Source of the DNA: a virus
Length of the DNA: 35,515 bases
IMG/VR virus record: IMGVR_UViG_3300042564_003199
Location: 1-35,515 of that record
Strand: one strand, 5' to 3'
The translations under genes and the position numbers were made by a program. The notes under the pieces are model-generated. The model saw only the letters and a program-made list of their open reading frames with translations, searched no databases and was not told the origin of the DNA. Every line of letters begins with the position of its first letter. The first letter of the stretch is position 1. Below are positions 7,410-14,379 of this stretch, piece by piece.

Positions 7410-8127
7410 GTACGCTGCACCGTCTATTTTAAATTTCTTTTCAGATACCCATACCTATGACTATTTTTGTCATGCGTGGGACTATAACAACTATAAGAAA
7501 AAATCTGACGGTATTTCTTGGACGCCAAATGAACTAATAGACAAAGATGAGTTAACTAACGACTTAGCAATATTCAATCCTAAATCAATACAAATACACG
7601 GCAAATGCGACCTACCTAGAACATATAATTATTGGAGTTCATTGTTTTACAGTGCGTGGTGTGCTAATCATCTTAAAAAGAAATATGAAATTGAAAATGA
7701 CTTTAGGTATGATTTAGTAATCAAATTAAGGTATGATTTAGTGTTTAATCCAGGTCGTAGATTTAAATTAAATCATCCTCTTGAAAATGATTTGGAAATT
7801 TATTGTATGCACCATGAAAGAATGCCTTATGAATATATGAGACCCAATTTTAGCGATATTATATATTACGGGAGTTCTAGAGCAATGGACGGGTTATCGG
7901 ATGTTTATAAATTTCTAAATTCTAACAGATTTAGAATGGATAATTATGAAGGACTAGGACCAGGGACCTGGCTCACAAAATATAGCCAGTCTATTAATCT
8001 TCGTTCAACAACTGTTACAACCTTAGAAGAAACTATCTATAGAGACGATAGTATTCCTGCACATTATCAAGACGATTATGCGATAATAGCAGACTTTCAC
8101 CGAGCAGTATATTTAAATTTAAAATGA
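7366..8127 (+). CDS. Glycosyltransferase-like protein, 253 aa
   Basis: Opens with MRIALCLSGQPRTLKYAAPS, a beta-strand and Gly loop typical of nucleotide-sugar-binding folds, and carries FYSAWCANHLKKKYE followed by RYDLVIKLRYDLVFNPG (residues about 114-130). The YD-x6-RxD arrangement occupies the place of a DxD-type motif in related capsule and surface polysaccharide proteins. The assignment to a glycosyltransferase-like family rests on this pattern only. The same pattern recurs in the N-terminal half of the fusion gene at 8864. It overlaps the previous gene by 44 nt and the next by 4 nt (ATGA). There is no Shine-Dalgarno sequence of note, so coupling is likely. Confidence 0.6.
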   Translation: MRIALCLSGQPRTLKYAAPSILNFFSDTHTYDYFCHAWDYNNYKKKSDGISWTPNELIDKDELTNDLAIFNPKSIQIHGKCDLPRTYNYWSSLFYSAWCANHLKKKYEIENDFRYDLVIKLRYDLVFNPGRRFKLNHPLENDLEIYCMHHERMPYEYMRPNFSDIIYYGSSRAMDGLSDVYKFLNSNRFRMDNYEGLGPGTWLTKYSQSINLRSTTVTTLEETIYRDDSIPAHYQDDYAIIADFHRAVYLNLK

Positions 8128-8867
8128 TAAAATGTTTTTATGTTACCGGAGATTCTTTTGCCTTTGGTGAAGAATTAGGGATTGACAATCCTGATGTTAA
8201 AATAGCCCACAAGTACGAATTTACTGAATATCACAGACAGAATTGCTATTCTGGAATTATAGCATCTAAATTAAAAATACCTGAATACATTAATTCAGCA
8301 GCCCAGGGCGGGTCTAATGAGAGAGCCTATCGATATTTAATTACCGATATTCCTAAATTACTTAACACATATCAACCTCACGAAATTTTTGTTAATGTTA
8401 GCCTAAGCCATATTGCACGTCGAGAATTTTATACACCATCTAACCACACCTGGGCATTGTATATGGCATCTCACGAACCCCCAAAGTCAGATAAAATGTA
8501 TCACATGTTATGGAGTTCGTTAACAAAAGACTTTAACGGAGATTTTGGATACTGTACTTTTGATATAATGATTGAACTAGCTATTCAAAATTTTCTTATG
8601 GTTAACAAAATACCATACTTGCTAACGTCATCAATGGGAAATGCATTTGAAAAAGAGTTACGTCAAAGATATATCGATAAAGTAGTACTTGATCAAATTT
8701 ATCCAGCTAGGTCTTATACAGACTTATCATTCCATGTGTTTAGCCACGCAATGGGGTGCAAAGTTGGCCCAAATCATCATCCGTTAGAAGATGGACATAG
8801 AGAATGGGCTGCACATTTACTTGACCATATACATAGAAAAACTTTGCTAGACAATAGAGACTTATGA
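8124..8867 (+). CDS. SGNH/GDSL-type hydrolase-like protein, 247 aa
   Basis: Block I is YVTGDSFAFG with the putative nucleophile Ser11. Block II is AAQGGSNERAYR with Gly62/63 and Asn65. A strand with VNVSLSHIARREF follows in block III position. The C-terminus holds HHPLEDGHREWAAHL, the HP...GH pattern of block V with candidate catalytic His219. The usual Asp three residues before that His is replaced (Pro216 by my count), so activity may rely on another acid or be altered. Family members remove acyl groups or act on polysaccharides and lipids. Lying inside a glycan-like operon, a role as sugar O-acyl esterase or transferase is plausible. It starts in an ATGA overlap and ends in another. Confidence 0.7.
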   Translation: MIKCFYVTGDSFAFGEELGIDNPDVKIAHKYEFTEYHRQNCYSGIIASKLKIPEYINSAAQGGSNERAYRYLITDIPKLLNTYQPHEIFVNVSLSHIARREFYTPSNHTWALYMASHEPPKSDKMYHMLWSSLTKDFNGDFGYCTFDIMIELAIQNFLMVNKIPYLLTSSMGNAFEKELRQRYIDKVVLDQIYPARSYTDLSFHVFSHAMGCKVGPNHHPLEDGHREWAAHLLDHIHRKTLLDNRDL

Positions 8868-10330
8868 ATTTAGCTATTTTAATTGCCGGTGAATACCGTG
8901 AATTTGACATAGCAGTAAAATCTTGGAATTTTTTAGATTTTGCCCCTGATGTCTATTTTTCAACTTGGAGCACTACATCTGAAATTAATCCTAAATTAGG
9001 AATAGACATAACTGAAGAAGTAACAGCAGAAAGAATTACTCAATACATACCTCAATGTGAAACGTTAATTGAGTCTCCTAACGACAGCTTACATTCAAAT
9101 CAAAAAATGATGTATAAATGGATTAGTGCTATCAAGATGATGATACAGTCTAAAAAAACTTACGACGCCGTTGTGTTGTTGAGACCAGATCTATTTGTAA
9201 ATTGTGATTTAGAAGAATTTATTAAATTTGTAAATATCATTAATAGTAACAACATCTATGGGCATACTCATAATGCACCTATTAATAATCATATGCCTGA
9301 TTTAATAATAATGGGTACGCAAGATGCCATTACTAAATTATTAGAACTACCTATCAAAGATTTAGAAACAACTGAGAAAGTAAACATACATTGGTGGTTA
9401 GCAGTTAATTTTAATAAGTTGTATCAAGCAGTTAACAATCTAACTTTCTTAAAAGGACACGGTGCATCTTTAGTTAGAAGCAACGCTCGGAATCTACAAG
9501 TAAAAACATTAGATACAATTTATGAATCAGCAAATGACTGGTATCAAGCTAGGCATAATGCAGGAACTACTGTAAAAGAATTTACTGGATTTTCAGGTAG
9601 TAAAGTAACATTAGTTAAAAACTTATTCCCAATTAAATCAACTAATAGTTACTACCTAATCAAAAAACAAGGCAACATAGAAAGAAATTATGAAAAAATG
9701 ACTGTCCTTATTGAGAAAGGATTTAAATTGCCAAAGATTTATTATAAATCTAATGACGTATTAGATATGGAATTTATTTCCGGTTACGACATGATATCTT
9801 TCCTGCAGCGACATAGTCCTTCTGAATTGTTAGATTTTATTTGCAATACTATTGATCAGTTTAAAGCCGAGTCAATAATAGAAGATTATACTAACATATA
9901 TGAAACACATTTAGAATCATTATCAAATGATAAATTTTTGCCTTTTCATATTTCAGAACTAATACAAAAACTACCAACTAATATCAAATCATCACTGTGT
10001 CATGGGGATTTTACTTTAGAAAATCTCATTTACCGAGACGGGGAATTTTATATGATTGATCCTTCATCTGGAGTCTATAATTCTTGGATATTTGATATCG
10101 CAAAGCTTCGACAAGATTTAGATGGCAAGTGGTTTCTTAGAAAAACTACAAATAAGGACAGTTATAATGTTGAACTTAACTTTATCAAGACATCATTAGA
10201 ACACAAGTACCCTGAAGCGTTTAACGATAACATATACATATTGATGCTGTTAAGAGTTTACAAATATGTAAACCCATCTGATTTAGAGCATAAATTTATT
10301 TTAGAGGAAATAAAAAGACTATGGAAATAA
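8864..10330 (+). CDS. Fusion: glycosyltransferase-like domain plus APH-type kinase domain, 488 aa
   Basis: Residues 1 to about 225 match the neighbouring glycosyltransferase-like protein in layout: NLAILIAGEYREF at the start, then MYKWISAIKMMI and YDAVVLLRPDLF (100-111). Residues about 240-488 form an aminoglycoside/choline-kinase-like fold: LCHGDFTLENLIY has the catalytic Asp382 and Asn387 of the HGDxxxxN motif, followed by the metal-binding FYMIDPSS (Asp399) and SWIFDIAKLRQD. An N-lobe Lys lies in YYLIKKQGN (about 263-270). So a sugar, choline-like or other small alcohol is probably phosphorylated. It overlaps the upstream gene by 4 nt and the downstream nucleotidyltransferase by 10 nt. Kinase plus nucleotidyltransferase recalls LicA/LicC and AmgK/MurU pairs. 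Confidence 0.75.
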   Translation: MNLAILIAGEYREFDIAVKSWNFLDFAPDVYFSTWSTTSEINPKLGIDITEEVTAERITQYIPQCETLIESPNDSLHSNQKMMYKWISAIKMMIQSKKTYDAVVLLRPDLFVNCDLEEFIKFVNIINSNNIYGHTHNAPINNHMPDLIIMGTQDAITKLLELPIKDLETTEKVNIHWWLAVNFNKLYQAVNNLTFLKGHGASLVRSNARNLQVKTLDTIYESANDWYQARHNAGTTVKEFTGFSGSKVTLVKNLFPIKSTNSYYLIKKQGNIERNYEKMTVLIEKGFKLPKIYYKSNDVLDMEFISGYDMISFLQRHSPSELLDFICNTIDQFKAESIIEDYTNIYETHLESLSNDKFLPFHISELIQKLPTNIKSSLCHGDFTLENLIYRDGEFYMIDPSSGVYNSWIFDIAKLRQDLDGKWFLRKTTNKDSYNVELNFIKTSLEHKYPEAFNDNIYILMLLRVYKYVNPSDLEHKFILEEIKRLWK

Positions 10331-11025
10331 TTGTACCAGCAGCCGGACTATCTTCTAGATTTCCGAATACTAAACCAAAATACCTATTGCATGATTACAC
10401 AGGTAAAAGTATGCTCTACAGAGCAGTTGAACCATTTATTGGCCGGCATCGTATAACTGTTGGAATCTTACAGGAACATAATGAAAAATATAATGTAGTT
10501 GAAAGTATAAAAAAAGAGTTCAATGAACAAATAGATATTGTTATCATTCCCGTTTTAACTTCGGGTCCAGCCGAAACGGTATTTACTATATTATGTAATG
10601 CTAATATTGACTTAAACAATGAAATTTTTGTTAAAGATTGTGATAGTTATTTTAATCATGACAAAAGTTATGGCAATTATATATGTGTGTCAAATATAGA
10701 AAATTATAATACAATAAACAAGATTCATAATAAAAGTTTTATAATTAAGAGTGATCAAGGTATTGTCACTAAGATAGTAGAAAAACAGGTAGTATCTAAC
10801 ATGTTCTGTGTAGGTGGATATAAATTTTCATTAGGATACGATTTTAAAAAAGCCTATGAAGAAATAAGATTTGGAAATAATCAAGAAGTATTCATTAGCC
10901 ATGTGATTCAACAATTAATGTTAACTGGGCATGTGTTTCAAATCAAAGAAGTAGTTGACTACGCAGATGTTGGAACTTTGGATGATTGGGTTCAATATAA
11001 TCAGCCACACGGGTTCCAATTTTAA
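10321..11025 (+). CDS. Sugar-phosphate/choline-phosphate nucleotidyltransferase-like protein, 234 aa
   Basis: The N-terminal signature VPAAGLSSRFPNTKPKYLL (residues 5-23) is the nucleotide-binding G-x-SRF...K loop of NTP_transferase enzymes, which couple a phosphorylated sugar or alcohol to an NTP with release of pyrophosphate. GPAETV (82-87) and the DxD-like VKDCDSYF (Asp106, Asp108) fit base recognition and metal binding. VVDYADVGTLDDW near the C-terminus matches the second metal site region. The size (234 aa) agrees with LicC/MurU/RmlA-core proteins without extra domains. It overlaps the kinase fusion gene by 10 nt behind GAGGAA, so the two steps, phosphorylation and nucleotidyl transfer, are probably sequential. 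The nucleotide and substrate cannot be read from the sequence. Confidence 0.75.
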   Translation: MEIIVPAAGLSSRFPNTKPKYLLHDYTGKSMLYRAVEPFIGRHRITVGILQEHNEKYNVVESIKKEFNEQIDIVIIPVLTSGPAETVFTILCNANIDLNNEIFVKDCDSYFNHDKSYGNYICVSNIENYNTINKIHNKSFIIKSDQGIVTKIVEKQVVSNMFCVGGYKFSLGYDFKKAYEEIRFGNNQEVFISHVIQQLMLTGHVFQIKEVVDYADVGTLDDWVQYNQPHGFQF

Positions 11026-11059
11026 TAATTTTGAGTTGGTCTTCTGTAACCAAAATAGC

Positions 11060-11088
11060 TTGACAGGTAAGTAAAATGACTGTATAAT
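11060..11088 (+). promoter_or_regulatory. Host-type sigma-70 promoter (TTGACA-N17-TATAAT)
   Basis: TTGACA at 11060-11065, a 17-base spacer, and TATAAT at 11083-11088: a perfect consensus. It drives the 393-aa gene from a leader of about 25 nt with AAAGGAG before the ATG at 11121. Expression by unmodified host polymerase, and so early, is expected. Confidence 0.85.
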
Positions 11089-11120
11089 ATACATATTGTT
11101 TAACGCAAAGGAGCAACTAA

Positions 11121-12302
11121 ATGGCAACTAAACTCAAAAAAGAATCTATTGCAATCCGTGAAAAAGCCAAACGTGACTACAGTCCAAGTTGGGTAGGTTG
11201 CGAAGCTTGGGATGAGAATCAGTTTCTGCGTTACTTCCACAGTGCCATGAAGTACTACCGCATGGAGTCCTCTAGTAAAGAGCTCAAAGCCAAAGTTATT
11301 GACTGGATGGGCAAGAATGGTTACGACAAAAAGACCATTGCATCTTTTAAGAAAACCAAAGACAATCGTTGCTCGCTGACTGTGGGCTCAATTGCTGCCT
11401 GCTTGCTAAAAGGTATGCAGAGCACACGAGTAGACTTTAATCAAGGACGTGACACTGCCACTTGGTTGGGTGCGGAAATTGCTAAGATTATTGATGAAGG
11501 TAAGAATGACATCGATGAAGATGCTGTCAAAGCGGCAGAGGCCGACAAGCCTGCAGTTTATACACCTAGTATCCAAGAACGTACTAGAGATGCCGCTTTG
11601 TTGATGACAGAAGAAATCGAAGATGCATACGAAAGCTACCAAACTGATCCAGAAGCATTTGATCCAAAAGCATTTAAGATGCTGAACTTGCTCAAAGGCA
11701 AAGGCGCTAAGGCTGCTCATGCACGTATCATCCGTGACTTCTATGCAGGCGATCTTGCCGAGCTGAACGAGCTTGCCAGCGGTGAGGGTGATGAACAGTT
11801 GAAAGAAGGCTACAAGCATCGTACCCGTAAGCAAATCAAGAACTTTATTGCGTTCCTGCAAGAGATTGAATCGGCTTGCAACATGCTTATGCAAGAAGCC
11901 AAAGTTAACAAGAAGCCCCGCAAGACTAAGGCAGTTAGCAAGGACAAGTTGATTGCTAAACTCAAGTTCAAGAAGACTGATGAGCCGTTAAAACTGGTCA
12001 GTGTTAATCCTGCTGACATTATTGGTGCTCAGGAACTGTGGGTGTTTAACAGTAAGACTCGCAAGTTGGGCAAGTATGTTGCAGAGGAGTTTAAAGAACT
12101 TGGAGTTAAAGGTACTACAATCACAGGGTTTAGTGAGATGAAGTCAGTGCAAAAGACTCTGCGTAAGCCTGTAGAACAGTTAGCAGCCTTCAAAGCAGCC
12201 GGAAAAGTAGTTCTACGCAAGTTCCTTGAAGACATCAACGCTGTAGATACTAAGATGAACGGTCGTTTAAACGAAGAAACGATCCTACTTAAAGTAGCAT
12301 AA
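11121..12302 (+). CDS. Conserved-looking hypothetical protein, 393 aa, early promoter
   Basis: Not recognised with confidence. The protein is soluble, mostly helical and charged. Residues about 1-115 hold a compact region with WVGCEAWDENQFLRYFHSAMKYY. Residues 140-290 are helical and acidic/basic (EDAYESYQTDPEAFDPKAF and similar). A Lys-rich linker (NKKPRKTKAVSKDKLIAKLKF, about 272-292) leads to a beta-rich C-terminal domain with ELWVFNSKTRKLGKY and a Lys-rich end. The basic linker and two-domain layout would fit nucleic-acid binding, but that is a guess. It has a perfect sigma-70 promoter and a strong ribosome site, unlike its late-type neighbours, so it may act early in takeover of the host. 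Codon usage looks less AT-rich than in the block before it. Confidence 0.75.
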   Translation: MATKLKKESIAIREKAKRDYSPSWVGCEAWDENQFLRYFHSAMKYYRMESSSKELKAKVIDWMGKNGYDKKTIASFKKTKDNRCSLTVGSIAACLLKGMQSTRVDFNQGRDTATWLGAEIAKIIDEGKNDIDEDAVKAAEADKPAVYTPSIQERTRDAALLMTEEIEDAYESYQTDPEAFDPKAFKMLNLLKGKGAKAAHARIIRDFYAGDLAELNELASGEGDEQLKEGYKHRTRKQIKNFIAFLQEIESACNMLMQEAKVNKKPRKTKAVSKDKLIAKLKFKKTDEPLKLVSVNPADIIGAQELWVFNSKTRKLGKYVAEEFKELGVKGTTITGFSEMKSVQKTLRKPVEQLAAFKAAGKVVLRKFLEDINAVDTKMNGRLNEETILLKVA

Positions 12303-12318
12303 CACTACCAGGGCTATA

Positions 12319-12326
12319 GATAAATA
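12319..12326 (+). promoter_or_regulatory. Late-type promoter motif (GATAAATA)
   Basis: GATAAATA, 18 nt before the ATG at 12345. It sits in the 42-base gap after the early-type 393-aa gene and so could switch the following virion gene to late expression. Confidence 0.5.
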
Positions 12327-12344
12327 CTTGAAAGAGAGTATTCT

Positions 12345-13685
12345 ATGGCCCTAAACATTTTTGAACCACTAAAATTCAGCACCCAAGGTATTAACGACCT
12401 TGCTACACAAACATCTTTGATTGTTAGCAACGGTAAGATTACTGTTGACGTTGTTGAGCCCACTAAAGCAGTTAGCTTTTCCGGAGGTAGCTTTGCCGAA
12501 GTTGAAGGCAGAGGTATTAAATGGACCGGCGGAAATAAAAGCAAGACCCTAACCCTTAGACAGTCTAAGTTATGGACTGATATGAGTGTCAATCTTGTCG
12601 AAGATCAAGCATATGAAATTAATAACACTCCTGTAATCAGCTTTGGAGAGTTAGGACCGTCAGTAACAAAAAGTAATCTAAAACAAATTGGCACATTAAA
12701 AAGTCTAAGAGTTGCGGGAAATACCACACTCGGTGACTTTGCCTTCATATCTAGTGATTTAAATAGAGTCGGTATTAATGTTGAATCGCCCAAGGCTGCA
12801 ATTGGCATTCTTGAAAATGAAGTTGAAATTGTATTGGGTAGTACTAAAACTGATACTGCGGTGTTGGGAACAGTTACAAACGATCATTTTGAAATTATTA
12901 CCGATAATACGACCCGTATCACTATAAAAAATAGTGGCGATGTTCGATTCCATGGTAGAATTTTTGCAGAAGAAGTAGTTACACAACGATCAAGTCCCTT
13001 AGTTTTTAAAGAAACAGATACTAGTACCAATTACGGTAAAGGTATTATTTGGTCAAACAAGAATGGCATTAACAATCAATTAGTCTATCAAGCTAATCCA
13101 GATCGTATCTGGTCAACTGATAGCATCGAATTAGCAGTTGAAAAATACTTTTCTATTGATAGTGCAATGGTTCTGAGTAAAACTAGCTTAGGTCAGACTG
13201 TTGTAGATAGTAATTTAACCACAGTTGGATTGTTAAAAGGACTGCAAGTTGCAGGCGATGCCGCAGTTACTAGAACAATATCTACTAGCAGAATAGAGAT
13301 TGGCAACTTTGCAATTGATAACAATCGATTAGAATATACTGATACATTTGCTATCCAAACAGGTAGTACTGCTGAATTTAAAATTGGATCTGATATTGTT
13401 ATCGGTAATGTTGATAATACAACAAGACCAGTTTCAATCTACGGACAATTAACAATTGGTGTTGCAAGACCGCAAGAAAATGTAGCACTAACAGTTGCAG
13501 GCGCTGTTAGTTTTGATAACAAGAAATTCGAAACTAATAACGGTATCCCAACTGAGGGAAGATATAACAAGGGTGATATTGTTTGGAACACTGATCCAAA
13601 GGCTACAGACTATATTGGCTGGGTATGTGTAGTCCCAGGCAGTCCAGGTGCATGGTTACCTTTTGGTGCTATTGCTAGCCGATAA
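12345..13685 (+). CDS. Tail-fibre/virion structural protein, 446 aa
   Basis: Beta-rich, Ser/Thr/Asn/Gly-rich sequence of phage fibre type. It contains an internal duplication: SNLKQIGTLKSLRVAGNTTLG near residues 106-126 and SNLTTVGLLKGLQVAGDAAV near 287-306, each followed by strands around a 'GDFAF/GNFAI' turn. The C-terminus (KGDIVWNTDPKATDYIGWV, then GAWLPFGAI) resembles compact terminal knobs seen on phage fibres. There is no coiled coil or membrane segment. It has a late-type motif upstream and GAGAG as a moderate ribosome site. It lies apart from the main fibre cluster, with three early or auxiliary units between. The exact virion position is unknown. Confidence 0.7.
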   Translation: MALNIFEPLKFSTQGINDLATQTSLIVSNGKITVDVVEPTKAVSFSGGSFAEVEGRGIKWTGGNKSKTLTLRQSKLWTDMSVNLVEDQAYEINNTPVISFGELGPSVTKSNLKQIGTLKSLRVAGNTTLGDFAFISSDLNRVGINVESPKAAIGILENEVEIVLGSTKTDTAVLGTVTNDHFEIITDNTTRITIKNSGDVRFHGRIFAEEVVTQRSSPLVFKETDTSTNYGKGIIWSNKNGINNQLVYQANPDRIWSTDSIELAVEKYFSIDSAMVLSKTSLGQTVVDSNLTTVGLLKGLQVAGDAAVTRTISTSRIEIGNFAIDNNRLEYTDTFAIQTGSTAEFKIGSDIVIGNVDNTTRPVSIYGQLTIGVARPQENVALTVAGAVSFDNKKFETNNGIPTEGRYNKGDIVWNTDPKATDYIGWVCVVPGSPGAWLPFGAIASR

Positions 13686-13687
13686 GG

Positions 13688-13715
13688 TTGACATACAGTA
13701 GCAATACTGTATAAT
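13688..13715 (+). promoter_or_regulatory. Host-type sigma-70 promoter (TTGACA-N16-TATAAT)
   Basis: TTGACA at 13688-13693, a 16-base spacer and TATAAT at 13710-13715. It starts only two bases after the fibre gene's stop. The predicted leader of about 80 nt contains a weak ACCGG/CCGGT pairing and then AAAGGAG before the ATG at 13802. Confidence 0.8.
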
Positions 13716-13801
13716 TACTATAACCGGACTTTAACGTCATTCATCCCGGTATACAAACTCTGCATGTCGTCAAACTTGCTACCTTACAAAGGAGACTAGA
13801 G

Positions 13802-14308
13802 ATGGCAAATCTACAACCCGTACTTTATAAGTACACTTCGACAAAAGAATATCACGATGCATTTCCCTGTGCTTACAGGCAATGGAGAAGTGATAGTCAC
13901 TGTAATCTAATTCACGGCTATTCATTTAGTATGAAATTTTACTTTGGCACCAACGACCTGGATGTCCGCAATTGGGCGGCTGACTATGGTGGTTTGAAAG
14001 AACTAAAGAAAACCCTAGAAGATCAATTTGATCATACACTTATTGTAGCACAAGATGATCCTCAGCTTGACGTATTCAAAATGCTACAAGAAAAGAATAT
14101 GGCTAAGATTGTTATCCTGCCTGCACTAGGTTGTGAAGCATTGAGTGATATGCTTTACAAATATGTGAATGGTGTTTACATTCCAGACATGTGGGGTCCA
14201 GGAGAAGCCAAACGTCTTTGGTGTTATCGTGTAGAAGTACGTGAAACCCAAGCCAATATGGCATTCCGTGAAGGACATCGTGAATGGAATGAAAACTTAC
14301 TAGATTAA
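13802..14308 (+). CDS. 6-pyruvoyl-tetrahydropterin synthase/QueD-like protein, 168 aa
   Basis: Member of the tunnelling-fold 6-PTPS/QueD family, which in cells converts dihydroneopterin triphosphate to 6-carboxy- or 6-pyruvoyl-tetrahydropterin. Seen: FPCAYRQW (21-28), SDSHCNLIHGYSF (30-42) with the family Cys (Cys34) and His38, DYGGLKELKK, and QFDHTLI with His78. In classical enzymes zinc is held by a His in the first motif and both His of HGH. Here the first is Tyr25 and HGH reads HGY (Tyr40), so only His38 is kept, unless His33 serves as a substitute. GCEALSDM matches the distal Glu region. Activity may therefore be altered. It has its own sigma-70 promoter and strong ribosome site. No FolE, QueE or QueC partner is in the window. 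Confidence 0.8.
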   Translation: MANLQPVLYKYTSTKEYHDAFPCAYRQWRSDSHCNLIHGYSFSMKFYFGTNDLDVRNWAADYGGLKELKKTLEDQFDHTLIVAQDDPQLDVFKMLQEKNMAKIVILPALGCEALSDMLYKYVNGVYIPDMWGPGEAKRLWCYRVEVRETQANMAFREGHREWNENLLD

Positions 14309-14319
14309 TATCAAATAAG

Positions 14320-14348
14320 TTGACTGTTAGTGGACATAGTGTTATAAT
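14320..14348 (+). promoter_or_regulatory. Host-type sigma-70 promoter (TTGACT-N17-TATAAT)
   Basis: TTGACT at 14320-14325, a 17-base spacer and TATAAT at 14343-14348, upstream of the UV endonuclease gene. The -10 box lies exactly in the centre of a 9-bp inverted repeat (14331-14360). Confidence 0.8.
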
Positions 14349-14366
14349 ATGCTATGTCCATTTTTA
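14331..14366. promoter_or_regulatory. Perfect 9-bp inverted repeat centred on the -10 box, followed by T-run
   Basis: TGGACATAG (14331-14339) and CTATGTCCA (14352-14360) are exact reverse complements with a 12-base gap, and the TATAAT box occupies the middle of that gap. TTTTTATT follows at once. Read as RNA from the upstream gene it is a plausible intrinsic terminator; read as DNA it is a plausible operator that would block the promoter. Both may apply. Confidence 0.6.
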
Positions 14367-14379
14367 TTGATTGTGTATT

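Noticed and set aside
11406-11894. 162-codon open frame on the minus strand
   Set aside because: Antisense to the 393-aa gene, which has a perfect promoter and ribosome site; the minus frame has neither.
13716-13801. Possible preQ1-type riboswitch before the QueD-like gene
   Set aside because: The leader has only a 5-bp ACCGG/CCGGT pairing and no recognisable preQ1 consensus such as the A-rich pseudoknot tail.
13802-14308. A phage 7-deazaguanine DNA-modification cluster
   Set aside because: Only a QueD-like gene is present; the three radical SAM proteins are twitch/SPASM types rather than QueE, and no FolE, QueC or transglycosylase is seen in the window.
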